Positions 32,216 through 41,796 of a stretch of DNA of 64,000 bases are shown one piece after another (position 1 is the first letter of the stretch; each line of letters begins with the position of its first letter). The position numbers were made by a program, and so were the translations under genes. Source of the DNA: Alphaproteobacteria bacterium (GTDB lineage: Bacteria; Pseudomonadota; Alphaproteobacteria; Micropepsales; Micropepsaceae); assembly GCA_019245415.1 (NCBI GenBank), contig JAFARO010000012.1, positions 103,550-167,549 of the forward strand, read 5' to 3'. The notes under the pieces are model-generated. The model was not told where the DNA came from. It saw nothing but the letters and a program-made list of their open reading frames with translations, and did no database searches.

Positions 32216-34267
32216 TCACATCCGTTTGGGTGGGCCGGAGATGCCGAGCGCCGCGCGCAGATCGGACGCCTTCATCAGCTTGCCGTCGCGCATGACGAGC
32301 TCGACCTGGCGCAGATCGGCGATGTTCTTCTGCGGATCGCCGTCGATCAGCGCAAGTTCGGCGAGCTTGCCCATGGCGAGCGAGCCGGTGACCTTCGCGA
32401 GCCCGTAGACCTTCGCTGGGTTGATCGTGGCCGTCGCCAGCGCCTGTTCCGGCGTCAGGCCGGCCTGCACATAGAGCTCGAGCTCATGGATGAGCTCGAA
32501 GCCGAAACCGTCGGTGCCGGCAAGGATGGTGACGCCGCGCCTTTCGAGTTCCGGCACCAGCGCCTGGACCTTGGCGAAGCTCGCGCGCATGCGCTCGCGC
32601 GGCATGTCGGGCGTCGGCGCCAGCGCGCTCTGGCGCAGCCCGCGCACCAATTGCGGCGGCAGGGTCTCGGCATAGGCCAGATCGGACGGCGGCAACTGGC
32701 CGGCATCCGGCACCAGCGAGGCTTCGAGAACCACCAAGGTTGGATCCACCGCGATGCGGCGGCGCCCCAGCTCGTCCAGATACGCCGTCGTCGCCTTGGA
32801 GTGCAGGTCGACGTCGGCGGCGTATTTGCCGATGCCGGCAATGCGCGCCACCGTGTTGGATTTCTGCACGACGTCGTCGGGCATCGCCTGCATCATGACG
32901 AAGTTCATGTGCGTGATCTCGTCATAGCCGTCGCGCACGGCATCGAGCGGACGCATGCCGTGCGGGATGTGGCCGTGCACGTGCAGGCCGAGCCGATGCG
33001 CCAGCGCGGCCATCGGCTTGACCCAGGCCGGATCGATCGAGCCGTAGAGCTTGACGGCGAAATAGCCGTCGGCCTTGGCGCGGCGCACCGCGGCCAGCGC
33101 CTCATCGAGATTGTGGACGTTGACGCCCACTTGCGCCGCATAGGGCCCGGAGCCGTCGATCAGCAGCGAGGGCACGATGCGCTGGCCGAGCAGCTCGCCC
33201 CGGTCGATGCGCTGTTTGCGGGGCCATGCGGTCTCGGCGACGTTGCCGGGATCGCGCACCGAGGTGATGCCGGCGGCCAGCAGCAGCGGCCCGGTCGAGT
33301 CGTCGCCGTAATGCTGGTGATTGTCCCACAGGCCCGGGATCAGCGTCTTGCCGGTCCCGTCGACGATCATGGCGTCGCCCCGGACGCGCACCTTGTCGTC
33401 CCGTCCCACGGCCGCGATCTTTCCCGCAGCGACGACGACGGTCATGCCTGAGCGGAAGCGTTGTGCATCGGCGTCGTAGAGTTTCACATGACGGAAGACG
33501 ACAGGGCCCGCAGGCGTTTTGGCGATCTGCTTGACCAGCGCCGGCGCGCGCTGGGCGAGCGCTTCGTCCTGCGCCTTGGCCAGTTGCGCGGAGACCTTTT
33601 CCCACCCCACCGGCACGAAATCCGGCGCCACCGCGAAGAAGCGGTCGCCGTCGTACCACACCGGAAGCGGCGACAGTCCGAAGCCCGTCACCGCATAGGC
33701 GGTGAGTGTCTTCTTCTCAGTGCCGTTGCCGACCTCGAGCGTGGTGAGCGGTTCGATCTTCGCCTGGCCCGACGGCAGCAGGTCCACGCTGTGGCTGGGG
33801 GCGTTGCGCAACGCATCGAGAATGAACAGGAAAGAATCGAAGGTGCCGCCGAAGGCCACATAGTACAGGTTGGGCCGGACCTTGCCGGTCGCCTGGTCCA
33901 CCGGACTTGCATAGGTATAGACGCCGTCCTTGACGCTGTAGCTCTCGGCCGCGTCGCCGCCCGGCGTGGTGCCGCGCACGAGCATCGATTGCAGCGTGCC
34001 GTCGGGCGCAAACCGGTTCTGCTCCTCGATCTCGCTGATGAAGCCGCGCAGGTTGAGGCTGAAGCGCGACCAGTGGGTGCCGTCCGGCGTCGTCCACAGC
34101 GCGACCTGGCCGTGCCGCGTGCCGGCCAAGTCCGTGATGCTCCAGACCTTGGCATCGGCCGGCGGCTTGGCGAGCTGCTCGCCCGGCACGCCCGTGGCGG
34201 GCGCATCGGCGAAACTGGGCAATGCCAGCAGCGCGCAGACTGCCGCGGCGAAGATGTGGCGCTTCAT
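32216..34267 (-). CDS. Secreted amidohydrolase-family protein
   Basis: A 683-residue protein. A signal peptide (MKRHIFAAAVCALLALPSFA) is followed by about 240 residues of beta-rich, unassigned N-terminal domain, then a metal-dependent amidohydrolase barrel: entry motif GLWDNHQHYGDD (His-x-His ligands), LLAAGITSVRDPGN, HVHGHIPHG and GTDGFGFELIHEL. The C-terminal strands DLRQVELVMRDGKLM close the composite beta domain. Such periplasmic members hydrolyse dipeptides, amides or imides; the substrate is unknown. Followed by the peptidase gene on the same strand after a short gap. Confidence 0.85.
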   Translation of the reverse strand: MKRHIFAAAVCALLALPSFADAPATGVPGEQLAKPPADAKVWSITDLAGTRHGQVALWTTPDGTHWSRFSLNLRGFISEIEEQNRFAPDGTLQSMLVRGTTPGGDAAESYSVKDGVYTYASPVDQATGKVRPNLYYVAFGGTFDSFLFILDALRNAPSHSVDLLPSGQAKIEPLTTLEVGNGTEKKTLTAYAVTGFGLSPLPVWYDGDRFFAVAPDFVPVGWEKVSAQLAKAQDEALAQRAPALVKQIAKTPAGPVVFRHVKLYDADAQRFRSGMTVVVAAGKIAAVGRDDKVRVRGDAMIVDGTGKTLIPGLWDNHQHYGDDSTGPLLLAAGITSVRDPGNVAETAWPRKQRIDRGELLGQRIVPSLLIDGSGPYAAQVGVNVHNLDEALAAVRRAKADGYFAVKLYGSIDPAWVKPMAALAHRLGLHVHGHIPHGMRPLDAVRDGYDEITHMNFVMMQAMPDDVVQKSNTVARIAGIGKYAADVDLHSKATTAYLDELGRRRIAVDPTLVVLEASLVPDAGQLPPSDLAYAETLPPQLVRGLRQSALAPTPDMPRERMRASFAKVQALVPELERRGVTILAGTDGFGFELIHELELYVQAGLTPEQALATATINPAKVYGLAKVTGSLAMGKLAELALIDGDPQKNIADLRQVELVMRDGKLMKASDLRAALGISGPPKRM

Positions 34268-34290
34268 TTTTCTCCCCTGACGGCAGATGC

Positions 34291-36177
34291 CTATTTCGAT
34301 TTTTCCAGCGCGTCGATCTGGTCGAGAATGCGGCTCATCCGCTTGACCAGCGCCTGGTAGGGTTTGGGCGTCGCCATGTCGATGCCCGCCTTCTTGTAGA
34401 GCGCGTACGCATAATCCGAGCCGCCCGCCTTGAGCATGGCGATGTAGCGGTCGCGCGCCGGCGCGCCCTCATGCTCGATCGCGTCGGTAAACTGGGCCGC
34501 GCCGGCCATGGAAGTTGCGTACTGCCAGACATAGAAGCCGTAATAGAAATGCGGGATGAAGGCCCATTCGATGCAGTATTCGGGATCGATCTTCATCACC
34601 CCTTGCGCGTCGCCGTGATAGCGCTTGAGCAGGTTGCAATAGAGCTCGGTCATGCGCTTGCCGGACAATGCTCTGCCCTGCTCGTTTTCCTCGTGGATGG
34701 CGAGTTGGAATTCGCCGAACATGGTTTGGCGGAAGAAGGTGCCGCGGATCAGCTCCAGCCCTTCGCCCAGATAATAGAGTTTCTCGCTCTTCGTCCTGGC
34801 ATGCGCCACCATGTAGTCGTTGAGCAGCATCTCGTTGGAGATCGAGGCGGTCTCGGCGATGAACGTCGAGTAGTTCGATTTCTCGAAGGGCTGGGTCTCG
34901 TTGTCCAGCAGGGTGTGCACCGCATGGCCCCATTCGTGCACGAAGGTCGAGAGCGACTGGTAGTCGTAATTGTGGTTGAGATGCAGATAGGGGTGCACGT
35001 CATAGGCCGAGCCGTTCATATAGGCGCCGGCCGCCTTGCCGGGCCGCGGCAGCACGTCCATCCATCGCCCGGAAAAAGCCTTGTGCAGCATCGCGGCATA
35101 TTCGGGGCCGTAAGGCGCGGTGACGTCGAAGGCGATGCGCTGCGCGTCGGCGACGGTGATGTGCTGCGGCGCGTCCAACCTGAACATCGAGGGATAGATG
35201 TCGTAGTAATGAAGATCGTCCTTGATGCCGAGCAGGTGCTTGCGCAGCTTCAGATAGCGGTGGAACACGGGCAGCCCGGCATTGGCCTGCGCCACGAGCT
35301 GGCGGTAGACCGCTTCCGGCATGTTGTCGGCGAACAGCGCGTCGGATAGCGCATTAGGGAAGTGCCGCACCTTGGCATCGAACTCCGCGCCCATCACCTG
35401 CGCGATGAGCGAGGCGCCGAAAGTGCCTTCGTATTTGTTCCAGGTGCCCCAGAAAGCATCGAAGACGAGCTTGCGGTCGGCGCGGTTCGGCGACTGGCGG
35501 TATTTGGCATACGCCGCCTGGTCGAGGCGCTCGACCTTGGTGCCGTCCGAAAGCGTCACGCTCGGGAACGGCAGCTCTCCGTTGGAGAGCTGGCCGTAGA
35601 CGTTGTCGGGCTGGATCAGCACATTGGCCGCCGCCGCCATCACGTTCTCGGATTCGGGCGACAGCGTGTGCGGCGCGCCGCGCAGGATGTTGTCGAGATA
35701 AAGATCGAAGCGCCGCTTGAGCTCGCCCGATTGCGCCTCGAATTCATGCACCTTGCCCGCGCCGACCTGAAGCACTTCCGGCGCGATCCAGGCGCTCTTC
35801 TCCTGCCAGCGCGTCTGCAGCGATTGCGCCAGCTGGACACGCTCCTGGTTGGCGGCGATGCGCACATCCTCGTCGCCCTTGAGCGAGGCATAGACGTTGA
35901 GGCGCGCCACTTCCTTGCCCGCCACCCAGACATCGTTGAGCGCCTTGAGCATGGCGTCCGCGCTGCCGCCGAGCGTGCCCTTGTAGCCGTCGAGCCTGTC
36001 GACCTGGTCCTTGACCTTCACTTCCGCCGCGCTCCAGGCCTCGGGGGAGGGATAGAGATCGCTCAGGTCCCACATATAGGCCGGATTCTTGGCATCGTCC
36101 GCGGATGGCGCCTCCGCCGAAGCCTCGACGGTCGAAAGGGAGAGCAGTGCAATGGAAACGGCCACCAGACCTCGCAT
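34291..36177 (-). CDS. pepF: Secreted oligoendopeptidase F (M3 family)
   Basis: A 628-residue metallopeptidase. The active site is VHEWGHAVHTLL with a downstream Glu in FIAETASISNE, typical of M3B oligoendopeptidase F. The signal peptide MRGLVAVSIALLSLSTVEAS is unusual, since most PepF proteins are cytoplasmic; periplasmic oligopeptide digestion is implied. The start at 36177 is chosen by GGAGGAGA upstream; the frame continues 170 codons into non-coding DNA and is discarded there. The amidohydrolase lies 23 bases downstream, so a peptide-scavenging pair is likely. Confidence 0.9.
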   Translation of the reverse strand: MRGLVAVSIALLSLSTVEASAEAPSADDAKNPAYMWDLSDLYPSPEAWSAAEVKVKDQVDRLDGYKGTLGGSADAMLKALNDVWVAGKEVARLNVYASLKGDEDVRIAANQERVQLAQSLQTRWQEKSAWIAPEVLQVGAGKVHEFEAQSGELKRRFDLYLDNILRGAPHTLSPESENVMAAAANVLIQPDNVYGQLSNGELPFPSVTLSDGTKVERLDQAAYAKYRQSPNRADRKLVFDAFWGTWNKYEGTFGASLIAQVMGAEFDAKVRHFPNALSDALFADNMPEAVYRQLVAQANAGLPVFHRYLKLRKHLLGIKDDLHYYDIYPSMFRLDAPQHITVADAQRIAFDVTAPYGPEYAAMLHKAFSGRWMDVLPRPGKAAGAYMNGSAYDVHPYLHLNHNYDYQSLSTFVHEWGHAVHTLLDNETQPFEKSNYSTFIAETASISNEMLLNDYMVAHARTKSEKLYYLGEGLELIRGTFFRQTMFGEFQLAIHEENEQGRALSGKRMTELYCNLLKRYHGDAQGVMKIDPEYCIEWAFIPHFYYGFYVWQYATSMAGAAQFTDAIEHEGAPARDRYIAMLKAGGSDYAYALYKKAGIDMATPKPYQALVKRMSRILDQIDALEKSK

Positions 36178-36424
36178 GATCTTCTCCTCCCCAAGCTGCG
36201 CGTACATACAAGCGCGGGCGCAAGAGAACCACAGCTCCGCCTTCACGCCCGCGTGAAAATCTCGATTTTCCGGGTATCTTCCCCCCGCCGAGGATAGCGG
36301 TCTTCGGTCGGATGCGCCAATCCGGCGGCCGGGAATGCGGGCTATGCCGACGGGAGCGGGCCCGGAACTACCGATGCCGTCGAAGGGGTGTGCGGGAGGC
36401 GGGCCATTGGCGGCGCGCACCACG

Positions 36425-37207
36425 TTAATCCAGTGCTTTCTTGAAGAACTCCACGCACAGGCGATGCGCTTCGGCGGTGGCTTTCGCATGGTGACGCATG
36501 CGCGCCTGGCCGCCTTGGCCGCGATGCGCGAGCGGATCGGGCACCGCAATATCGATGCCCGGCATGTCGAAGCCGTGATGGCAATCCTCGAAGACCTTGG
36601 TGCACGCGCGCGCACCCTCGGGCGCCGGCAGAGAGGCCACCAGCTTCGGCCCGGCCTGCGGGTCGTCGTCATAGTCATCGAGCGCACCGGTCACGAGCAG
36701 CAGCGGCGCGTCAACGAGGTCGCGCCATTCGTGGCCAGGCATGACGTTGTAGGTCCAGCAGGCTGGATAGAACGGCATGAAGGCGGCGAATTGCGCGCCG
36801 AAGCGCTCGCCATAGGCCTTCGTCGCCGCGAGCATCGCCGCCACGCCGCCGAAGGAGAATCCCGCGACACCGATGCGCCGCGGATCGACATCGCGGCGGC
36901 GCGCGAGAAAGCCATGCGCGCCGAAGACGTCCGGCAAAATCTCCGGGATGGTCTTGGGCCGTCCCGCGTCGCCGCCCGTCAGGCCGCGCGCCGACCACAG
37001 GTCCGGCTCCAAGGTGACGAAGCCCGCGGCATGCAGCGCCTCGGCATAGCCGCCTTCCCGGGTCGAGGGACCGGCGGAGCCGTGCAGCAGGACGACCGCG
37101 GGCGCCGGCCGCTCGCGCGACGGCGTCATCAGGCGCGCGGCGATGGTCAGCGGCCTCTCGTGCAGGGAGGCAAAAGCGACATAGGACCGGCTGGGAAACC
37201 CGCGCAT
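36425..37207 (-). CDS. Dienelactone hydrolase-family alpha/beta hydrolase
   Basis: A 260-residue cytoplasmic hydrolase. The oxyanion strand VVLLHGSAGP, nucleophile elbow GFSFGG, acid region TGALDDYDDDP and catalytic His in EDCHHGFD are all present. The start MRGFPSRSYV is preferred to a frame running 25 codons further. It shares the family fold with dienelactone hydrolases and acetyl-xylan type esterases; the substrate cannot be told. It stands alone, facing the tRNA-Gly gene. Confidence 0.82.
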   Translation of the reverse strand: MRGFPSRSYVAFASLHERPLTIAARLMTPSRERPAPAVVLLHGSAGPSTREGGYAEALHAAGFVTLEPDLWSARGLTGGDAGRPKTIPEILPDVFGAHGFLARRRDVDPRRIGVAGFSFGGVAAMLAATKAYGERFGAQFAAFMPFYPACWTYNVMPGHEWRDLVDAPLLLVTGALDDYDDDPQAGPKLVASLPAPEGARACTKVFEDCHHGFDMPGIDIAVPDPLAHRGQGGQARMRHHAKATAEAHRLCVEFFKKALD

Positions 37208-37344
37208 GGGCCTAAAGCCTAGCGCGCCGGCAGCGGCGGGAAAACAAAGGCGCAGACGCGGGCTCGAAGGGCGAGAAACCAAGCCCGCTCAAGGGTGTTG
37301 AATCGAGACGCGGCATGGGCGATAACCCCCGCCCAACCTGGAAC

Positions 37345-37419
37345 GCGGGCGTAGCTCAGGGGTAGAGCATAACCTTGCCAAGGTTAGGGTCGGGCGTTCG
37401 ATTCGCCTCGCCCGCTCCA
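37345..37419 (+). tRNA. tRNA-Gly (GCC)
   Basis: Acceptor GCGGGCG pairs with CGCCCGC; anticodon stem TAACC/GGTTA with loop TTGCCAA gives anticodon GCC. T arm and CCA are encoded. A clean 75-base tRNA-Gly. Confidence 0.95.
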
Positions 37420-37444
37420 GGTTCCGCAGGGCTCGGCCCGTACA

Positions 37445-37828
37445 TTGCTGCGCGGCATCAACCTCTCCGGTACGATCGTGGGCCAATATCGCGACTCCAA
37501 CAATCTGTCGCACGGCTTGATCCGCACGGCCGACGGCACGATCACGAGCTATGACGCCAAAGGTGCGGGCAAGGGCAGCTTCCAGGGCACGCTCCTGGGA
37601 GCCATCAACAGTCGCGGCGTCATTGCGGGAACGATCATCGACTCGTCCGGCATCGAGCATTCCTTCCTGCGCAACACGAAAGGTCACGTGACAGCGTTCG
37701 ATCCTCCCGATGCGGTGCAGCAATCGGGCCTGGGCTCGTTTGCCATGCGGGTCAACAAGGGCGGCGAGGTCCTCGGCGCCTATATCGATTTGAACGGGAC
37801 GAACCACGGCTTCATAAGGCTGCCTTGA
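37445..37828 (+). pseudogene. Truncated HAF-type beta-repeat protein fragment
   Basis: A 127-codon frame with no ATG or ribosome site at its 5' end (first usable codon TTG). It contains three HAF/extracellular-repeat units (GINLSGTIVGQY...HGLIRTADG; AINSRGVIAGTII...HSFLRNTKG; RVNKGGEVLGAYI...HGFIRLP). Intact relatives are secreted and several hundred residues long. This is the C-terminal end of one, starting 26 bases after tRNA-Gly and ending just before a tRNA(CAT) fragment. It is probably debris from integration or excision at these tRNA genes. Confidence 0.6.
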
Positions 37829-37854
37829 GCGCAGACTTGCCAAGCCATTGAAAT

Positions 37855-37888
37855 CGGTCTGGCCGCAGGTTCGAGTCCTGCCGGGCCC
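37855..37888 (+). repeat. 34-bp copy of the tRNA(CAT) 3' half, inverted orientation
   Basis: Identical over 34 bases to the tRNA(CAT) gene (its 30890-30923 segment, complement), covering the anticodon-stem 3' strand, T arm and acceptor strand. It then diverges (GCC instead of ACC). Orientation is opposite to the intact tRNA. A footprint of site-specific integration. Confidence 0.75.
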
Positions 37889-37900
37889 GCCCACGCGCGC

Positions 37901-39169
37901 TCATGAGAATTCGAACCGGATCGGCAGGCGTTTCAGGCCGTTGACGAAGAGGGCCTGCGACATCTGCGGCTCGCCGTCGAGCGCGACCGATGTCAGCCGC
38001 TGCAGAAGCTCCTCGTAGAGGATGCGCATCTCCATCTTGGCGAGGTGCTGGCCGAGGCAAAGATGCGCGCCATAGCCGAAAGCGAGCTGCTTGTTCGGCT
38101 TGCGGTCGGCGCGGAAGCGGTTGGGTTCCTCGAACACCGCCTCGTCGCGGTTGCCGGACGCATAGCACAGCATCAGCCAGTCGCCCTTGGCGATCGCCCG
38201 ACCGCCCACCTGCGCATCCGCCGTGGCCGAGCGCATGAAGGTCTTGACCGGCGTCGTCCAGCGGATCGCCTCCTCGATCAGGCCGGGTACGCGCGCGAGG
38301 TCCTCCTTCACATAGGCGAACTGGTCGGGGTTCTCGCACAAGGCCCGCATCGCGCCGGCGGTGGTCGACGAGGTCGTGTCGTGGCCTGCGGTGGCGACGA
38401 TGACGTAATAGCTCATCGCCTCGAACTCGGAGATCGGCTGGCCGTCGATCGTGCCGGTCGCGATCACCGTCGCCAGGTCGTCGCGGGGATTGGCCCGGCG
38501 GTCGGCGCTGATCGCCGCGAAATATTGGTAGAAGTCCATCAGTACCGCCTGGATCGCGCCGAGATCGCCGGGAACGGCCTCTGCACCCTTGTTGCGGCCC
38601 AGCTCCGGATCCGCCGCGCCGAACAGTTCCTGGGTCAGCATCAGCATGCGCGGCTCGTCGGCTTCTGGAACGCCCAGGATCTCCATGACGACGTGCAAGG
38701 GGTAATGCAGCGCGATCTCGCGCACGAAATCGCAACTGCCGTTCTTGGACGCCATGCGCTCGACCGAGGCGCGGGCGATCTTGCGGATGCGCGCCTCGAG
38801 GCCGCGGATATTGGCCGGCATGAACCAGGACTGGGTCAGCGCGCGATATTTCGGATGATCCGGCGCATCCATCTGCACCAGGCTGCGCACCAGATGCGGA
38901 CTGCCTCCGGTCAGGCTGCGGACGCGCTCGTCGGCAATTTTGTTGGTGATGGTGGTGGCGCGGTCGCCGCTGTGAAACAGATCGTTCTGGCGGCTGATCT
39001 CCAGGATGTCGGCGTGGCGGGTGACGACCCAGAACGGGTCGTAGCCGTCCGGATGCGCCAGTCCGAGCGGATTATGGGCACGAAGCCAGGCATAGCTCTC
39101 GTAAATGCGCCCGTCCGCGTAAGCTCTGGGATCGACGATCGTCGCGGCCACGTCCGGCGGAATCATCAT
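37901..39169 (-). CDS. Cytochrome P450
   Basis: A 422-residue class I-type P450. The I-helix is TAGHDTTSS, the ExxR motif is EEAIR and the haem loop FGYGAHLCLGQ carries the Cys ligand. The start is taken at the first of two tandem ATGs (39169/39166); the longer frame has no ribosome site. A soluble monooxygenase needing a ferredoxin partner not seen here. It is divergent from an SDR gene 80 bases away. The substrate is unknown; sequence style is like bacterial steroid/terpene P450s. Confidence 0.93.
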   Translation of the reverse strand: MMIPPDVAATIVDPRAYADGRIYESYAWLRAHNPLGLAHPDGYDPFWVVTRHADILEISRQNDLFHSGDRATTITNKIADERVRSLTGGSPHLVRSLVQMDAPDHPKYRALTQSWFMPANIRGLEARIRKIARASVERMASKNGSCDFVREIALHYPLHVVMEILGVPEADEPRMLMLTQELFGAADPELGRNKGAEAVPGDLGAIQAVLMDFYQYFAAISADRRANPRDDLATVIATGTIDGQPISEFEAMSYYVIVATAGHDTTSSTTAGAMRALCENPDQFAYVKEDLARVPGLIEEAIRWTTPVKTFMRSATADAQVGGRAIAKGDWLMLCYASGNRDEAVFEEPNRFRADRKPNKQLAFGYGAHLCLGQHLAKMEMRILYEELLQRLTSVALDGEPQMSQALFVNGLKRLPIRFEFS

Positions 39170-39249
39170 CGCGCTGCGCCCCAATTTCGAGGGACGATGA
39201 TAGGGTGCTCGTCCAGGGCAAGGCAATTTCGCGCCAAAGGAGACTGCGC

Positions 39250-40044
39250 ATGATCATCGATCTCACCGGCCGCAGGGCTGTCGTCAGCGGATCCAGCGCG
39301 GGCATCGGGCGTGCGATCGCAGAAGGGTTGGCGCGGGCCGGAGCCTCGGTCGTCATCAACGGGCGGGGCGGGGAGCGCGTCGGCGCGGCACTGCGCGAGA
39401 TGCGCGCCGCGATGCCGAACGCGAAGCTCGATGGCATAGCCGCCGATCTGGCGACGGCCGAAGGCGCGGCGGCGTTCGTGGCCGAGGCGGCGGACGCCGA
39501 CATTCTCGTCAACAATCTCGGCACCGCCATCCCTCGAGCCTTCCAGGACCTGAAAGACGAAGACTGGCTGGGTCTCTTCCAGACCAACGTCATGAGCGGC
39601 GTGCGCATGAGCCGCCACTATCTTCCGGCGATGGTGAAGCGCGGCTGGGGCCGCGTGGTCTTCATCTCCAGCGAATCGGCGGTCAACATCCCCAAGGAGA
39701 TGATCGATTACGGGATGACCAAGATGGCGCAGCTGGCGATTTCGCGCGGTCTGGCGGAATCGGTCGCCGGCTCCGGGGTGACGGTCAATGCCGTGCTGCC
39801 GGGTCCGACGCGCTCCGAAGGCCTATCGCGCTACATCAAGATGGCGGCGGAGTCGCAAGGCGTGACCCAGGAGGTCGTCGAGCAACAGTTTCTCACCCGG
39901 TTCCGCCCGAGCTCGCTGATCAAACGCTTCGCCACGACCGAAGAAGTCGCCAACATGGTGGTTTATGTCTGTTCCGAACAGGCCTCCGCGACGACGGGGG
40001 CTGCTCTACGCGTGGACGGCGGCGTCGTGCGCTTCGCGGCTTGA
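39250..40044 (+). CDS. SDR-family oxidoreductase
   Basis: A 264-residue short-chain dehydrogenase/reductase. The cofactor loop GSSAGIGRA, NNLG strand, catalytic Ser (ISSES region), and YGMTK (Tyr/Lys) are present. The start is set by AAAGGAG. Paired with the divergent P450 gene, it may act on the same substrate; this is positional inference. Confidence 0.9.
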   Translation: MIIDLTGRRAVVSGSSAGIGRAIAEGLARAGASVVINGRGGERVGAALREMRAAMPNAKLDGIAADLATAEGAAAFVAEAADADILVNNLGTAIPRAFQDLKDEDWLGLFQTNVMSGVRMSRHYLPAMVKRGWGRVVFISSESAVNIPKEMIDYGMTKMAQLAISRGLAESVAGSGVTVNAVLPGPTRSEGLSRYIKMAAESQGVTQEVVEQQFLTRFRPSSLIKRFATTEEVANMVVYVCSEQASATTGAALRVDGGVVRFAA

Positions 40045-40085
40045 CGTGTCGCCGGCCGCAGGCGGTGCGATCCGGATGCCTGCCG

Positions 40086-40409
40086 CTACTTCGTCACCGT
40101 GATTGTCATCTTCATATCGGGATGGATGCGGCAGATCACGCGGTAGACGCCAGCCTTGTCGAACTGCACCACGATGTGCTGGCTGAAGGTGCTCATGCCC
40201 TTGTCTTCGATGGTGCCGTCCGGATTGACGATGGTGATGTTGTGGGTGATGCGGTCGCTGTCGGTGAAGCGGACATAATCGCCTGCCTTGATCGTCAGCG
40301 CGTCCGGCGCGAAGCGCAAATCGACCTGATCGACCTTGAACTCGGCGGCCGATGCCTGGGCCAGCGCCGCGACCGTCAACGCCGCGGCAAGAGACGTGGT
40401 TCTCAGCAT
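40086..40409 (-). CDS. Cupredoxin-like periplasmic copper protein
   Basis: A 107-residue protein. A signal peptide ends ASA-AEF (about residue 22). The mature 85 residues form a plastocyanin/azurin-type fold with His in DRITHNITI and the C-terminal ligand set C-x2-H-x2-M in CRIHPDMKM. That is a complete blue-copper site. It is likely a soluble electron carrier for the cytochrome and HiPIP genes that follow on the same strand. Confidence 0.85.
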   Translation of the reverse strand: MLRTTSLAAALTVAALAQASAAEFKVDQVDLRFAPDALTIKAGDYVRFTDSDRITHNITIVNPDGTIEDKGMSTFSQHIVVQFDKAGVYRVICRIHPDMKMTITVTK

Positions 40410-40419
40410 GTTGTCCTCC

Positions 40420-41766
40420 TTAGAGGGCTGTCCAGATGAACAGGCGAAGCGTGTTGTTGTCCGAAGCGTTGCGGCCCGAGCCGTCGTAATTCGTGGCGGC
40501 GCCGTCGAACTTCGTATAGATCGTGTATTGCAGTCCCGCGCGCAGGTTGAAGCGTCCGCCCAGCATGGTCATGTCGTGGCCGAACGGCGTGCCGTCGACC
40601 TGCAGGATGATTCCGCTGCTGTCCGGAGCCAGAGTGCGGTTGCCGCCATAGAGCAGCGCATCGCGCGAACCCCAGGTGTCGAAGGCCTGCACCGAGCCGC
40701 CGATCGTATTCTTCCAATAGTAGGACGCATCGATCCGGAAATCCTCGAGCGTGTTGGAGGCTTTCGCGGCGCCGCCGAGCAGATAGGTGGCCTTCAAGTC
40801 CTGCTGTTCGTGGGTGAAACGCGCGTTCACCGTATAGATGTTCTGCGTGGAGCCGAGGAACTGGTACGAGGCGTCGAGACCCAGATCGGAATAGCGGTCG
40901 GTCGTCCCGGTCGAGGTGTCGTCGCCGGGATGCAGCGCCGGGAAGAAGCCGAAGCCGCCGATTTCGAAGTTCTGCTCGCCGGTGTCCTTCTGATAGGCGA
41001 TGCGCAGATACGGCGCGACGCTGGAGAGCGTGCCGGGGCCCGAATCCGTTCCCATGGCGCTCAGGAATCCGTGCGAGGGCGTCCAATACACCCCGGCTTC
41101 GGTGTAGACGCTCGAGTCCCAATAGGCATAGGCGGTCGTGCCGAGCACGCTCTGCGCCATGCCGCCGTCGAAGATCGTCGACGCCGCGGGCGCCGGCGCC
41201 ATGTCGCTGCCGGTGTAGGGATAGCCCCAGGCCGGAAGCGTGTTCCAGCCGTCCTGGACGCTGGGCGCGTTGTTGAGGCTGAGCCCCAGGATCACATCCA
41301 TGCCGCGCCACGTCACATGGTCGGTCGCGCGCAGGTCGAGGTTGTCCCACGAAAAGCTGCGGCCGACGCCGTCATAGGTCCACTGCGTGAAGCCGCCGAA
41401 GTGCTCGCCGATGCCGCCCGCGACGAACACGCTGATCTGGTCGAGGCCGGCATTGTCGTTGACGCCGTAATGCGGAGCAGGCGGCGCCGGCTGATCCTCC
41501 GCGGTGTGGACATAGGAGGCGACCGCCATCGCGGACAGCGGATTGGTCAGCGCCGCGCCGGCGCGCATCGTGTAGCCGTCCAGCTTGAAGCTGCGGCCGA
41601 ACGGGGTGAGCTGCGGCCCGAAGCCGCCGACGTGACATGCGCTGCAAGGCTGCCCGGTCTGCTCGGCAAAGGACGGTACCGCCGAAGCGCTCTGCGCTGC
41701 CAGGAGAGCGGCCGCGGCCACGGCTGGTGCCGCGATCTTGCCCAGGATGTTCGGTGTCTTGCCCAT
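40420..41766 (-). CDS. Outer-membrane barrel protein with one c-type haem site
   Basis: A 448-residue protein. A signal peptide (about 1-29) is followed by CSACH (41-45), a covalent haem site. Then come about 390 residues of alternating amphipathic strands with many aromatic girdle residues, ending in FIWTAL, typical of an outer-membrane beta barrel. Such haem-tipped barrels could carry electrons across the outer membrane. It starts 11 bases before the cupredoxin gene. The exact family was not recognised. Confidence 0.7.
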   Translation of the reverse strand: MGKTPNILGKIAAPAVAAAALLAAQSASAVPSFAEQTGQPCSACHVGGFGPQLTPFGRSFKLDGYTMRAGAALTNPLSAMAVASYVHTAEDQPAPPAPHYGVNDNAGLDQISVFVAGGIGEHFGGFTQWTYDGVGRSFSWDNLDLRATDHVTWRGMDVILGLSLNNAPSVQDGWNTLPAWGYPYTGSDMAPAPAASTIFDGGMAQSVLGTTAYAYWDSSVYTEAGVYWTPSHGFLSAMGTDSGPGTLSSVAPYLRIAYQKDTGEQNFEIGGFGFFPALHPGDDTSTGTTDRYSDLGLDASYQFLGSTQNIYTVNARFTHEQQDLKATYLLGGAAKASNTLEDFRIDASYYWKNTIGGSVQAFDTWGSRDALLYGGNRTLAPDSSGIILQVDGTPFGHDMTMLGGRFNLRAGLQYTIYTKFDGAATNYDGSGRNASDNNTLRLFIWTAL

Positions 41767-41796
41767 TGTCGCTCTCCCTCTCTGCGCGCGGTCCGC

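Noticed and set aside
34291..36687. Longer oligoendopeptidase form starting near 36687
   Set aside because: A signal peptide and strong ribosome site begin at 36177; the upstream extension is non-coding in character and runs into the next gene.
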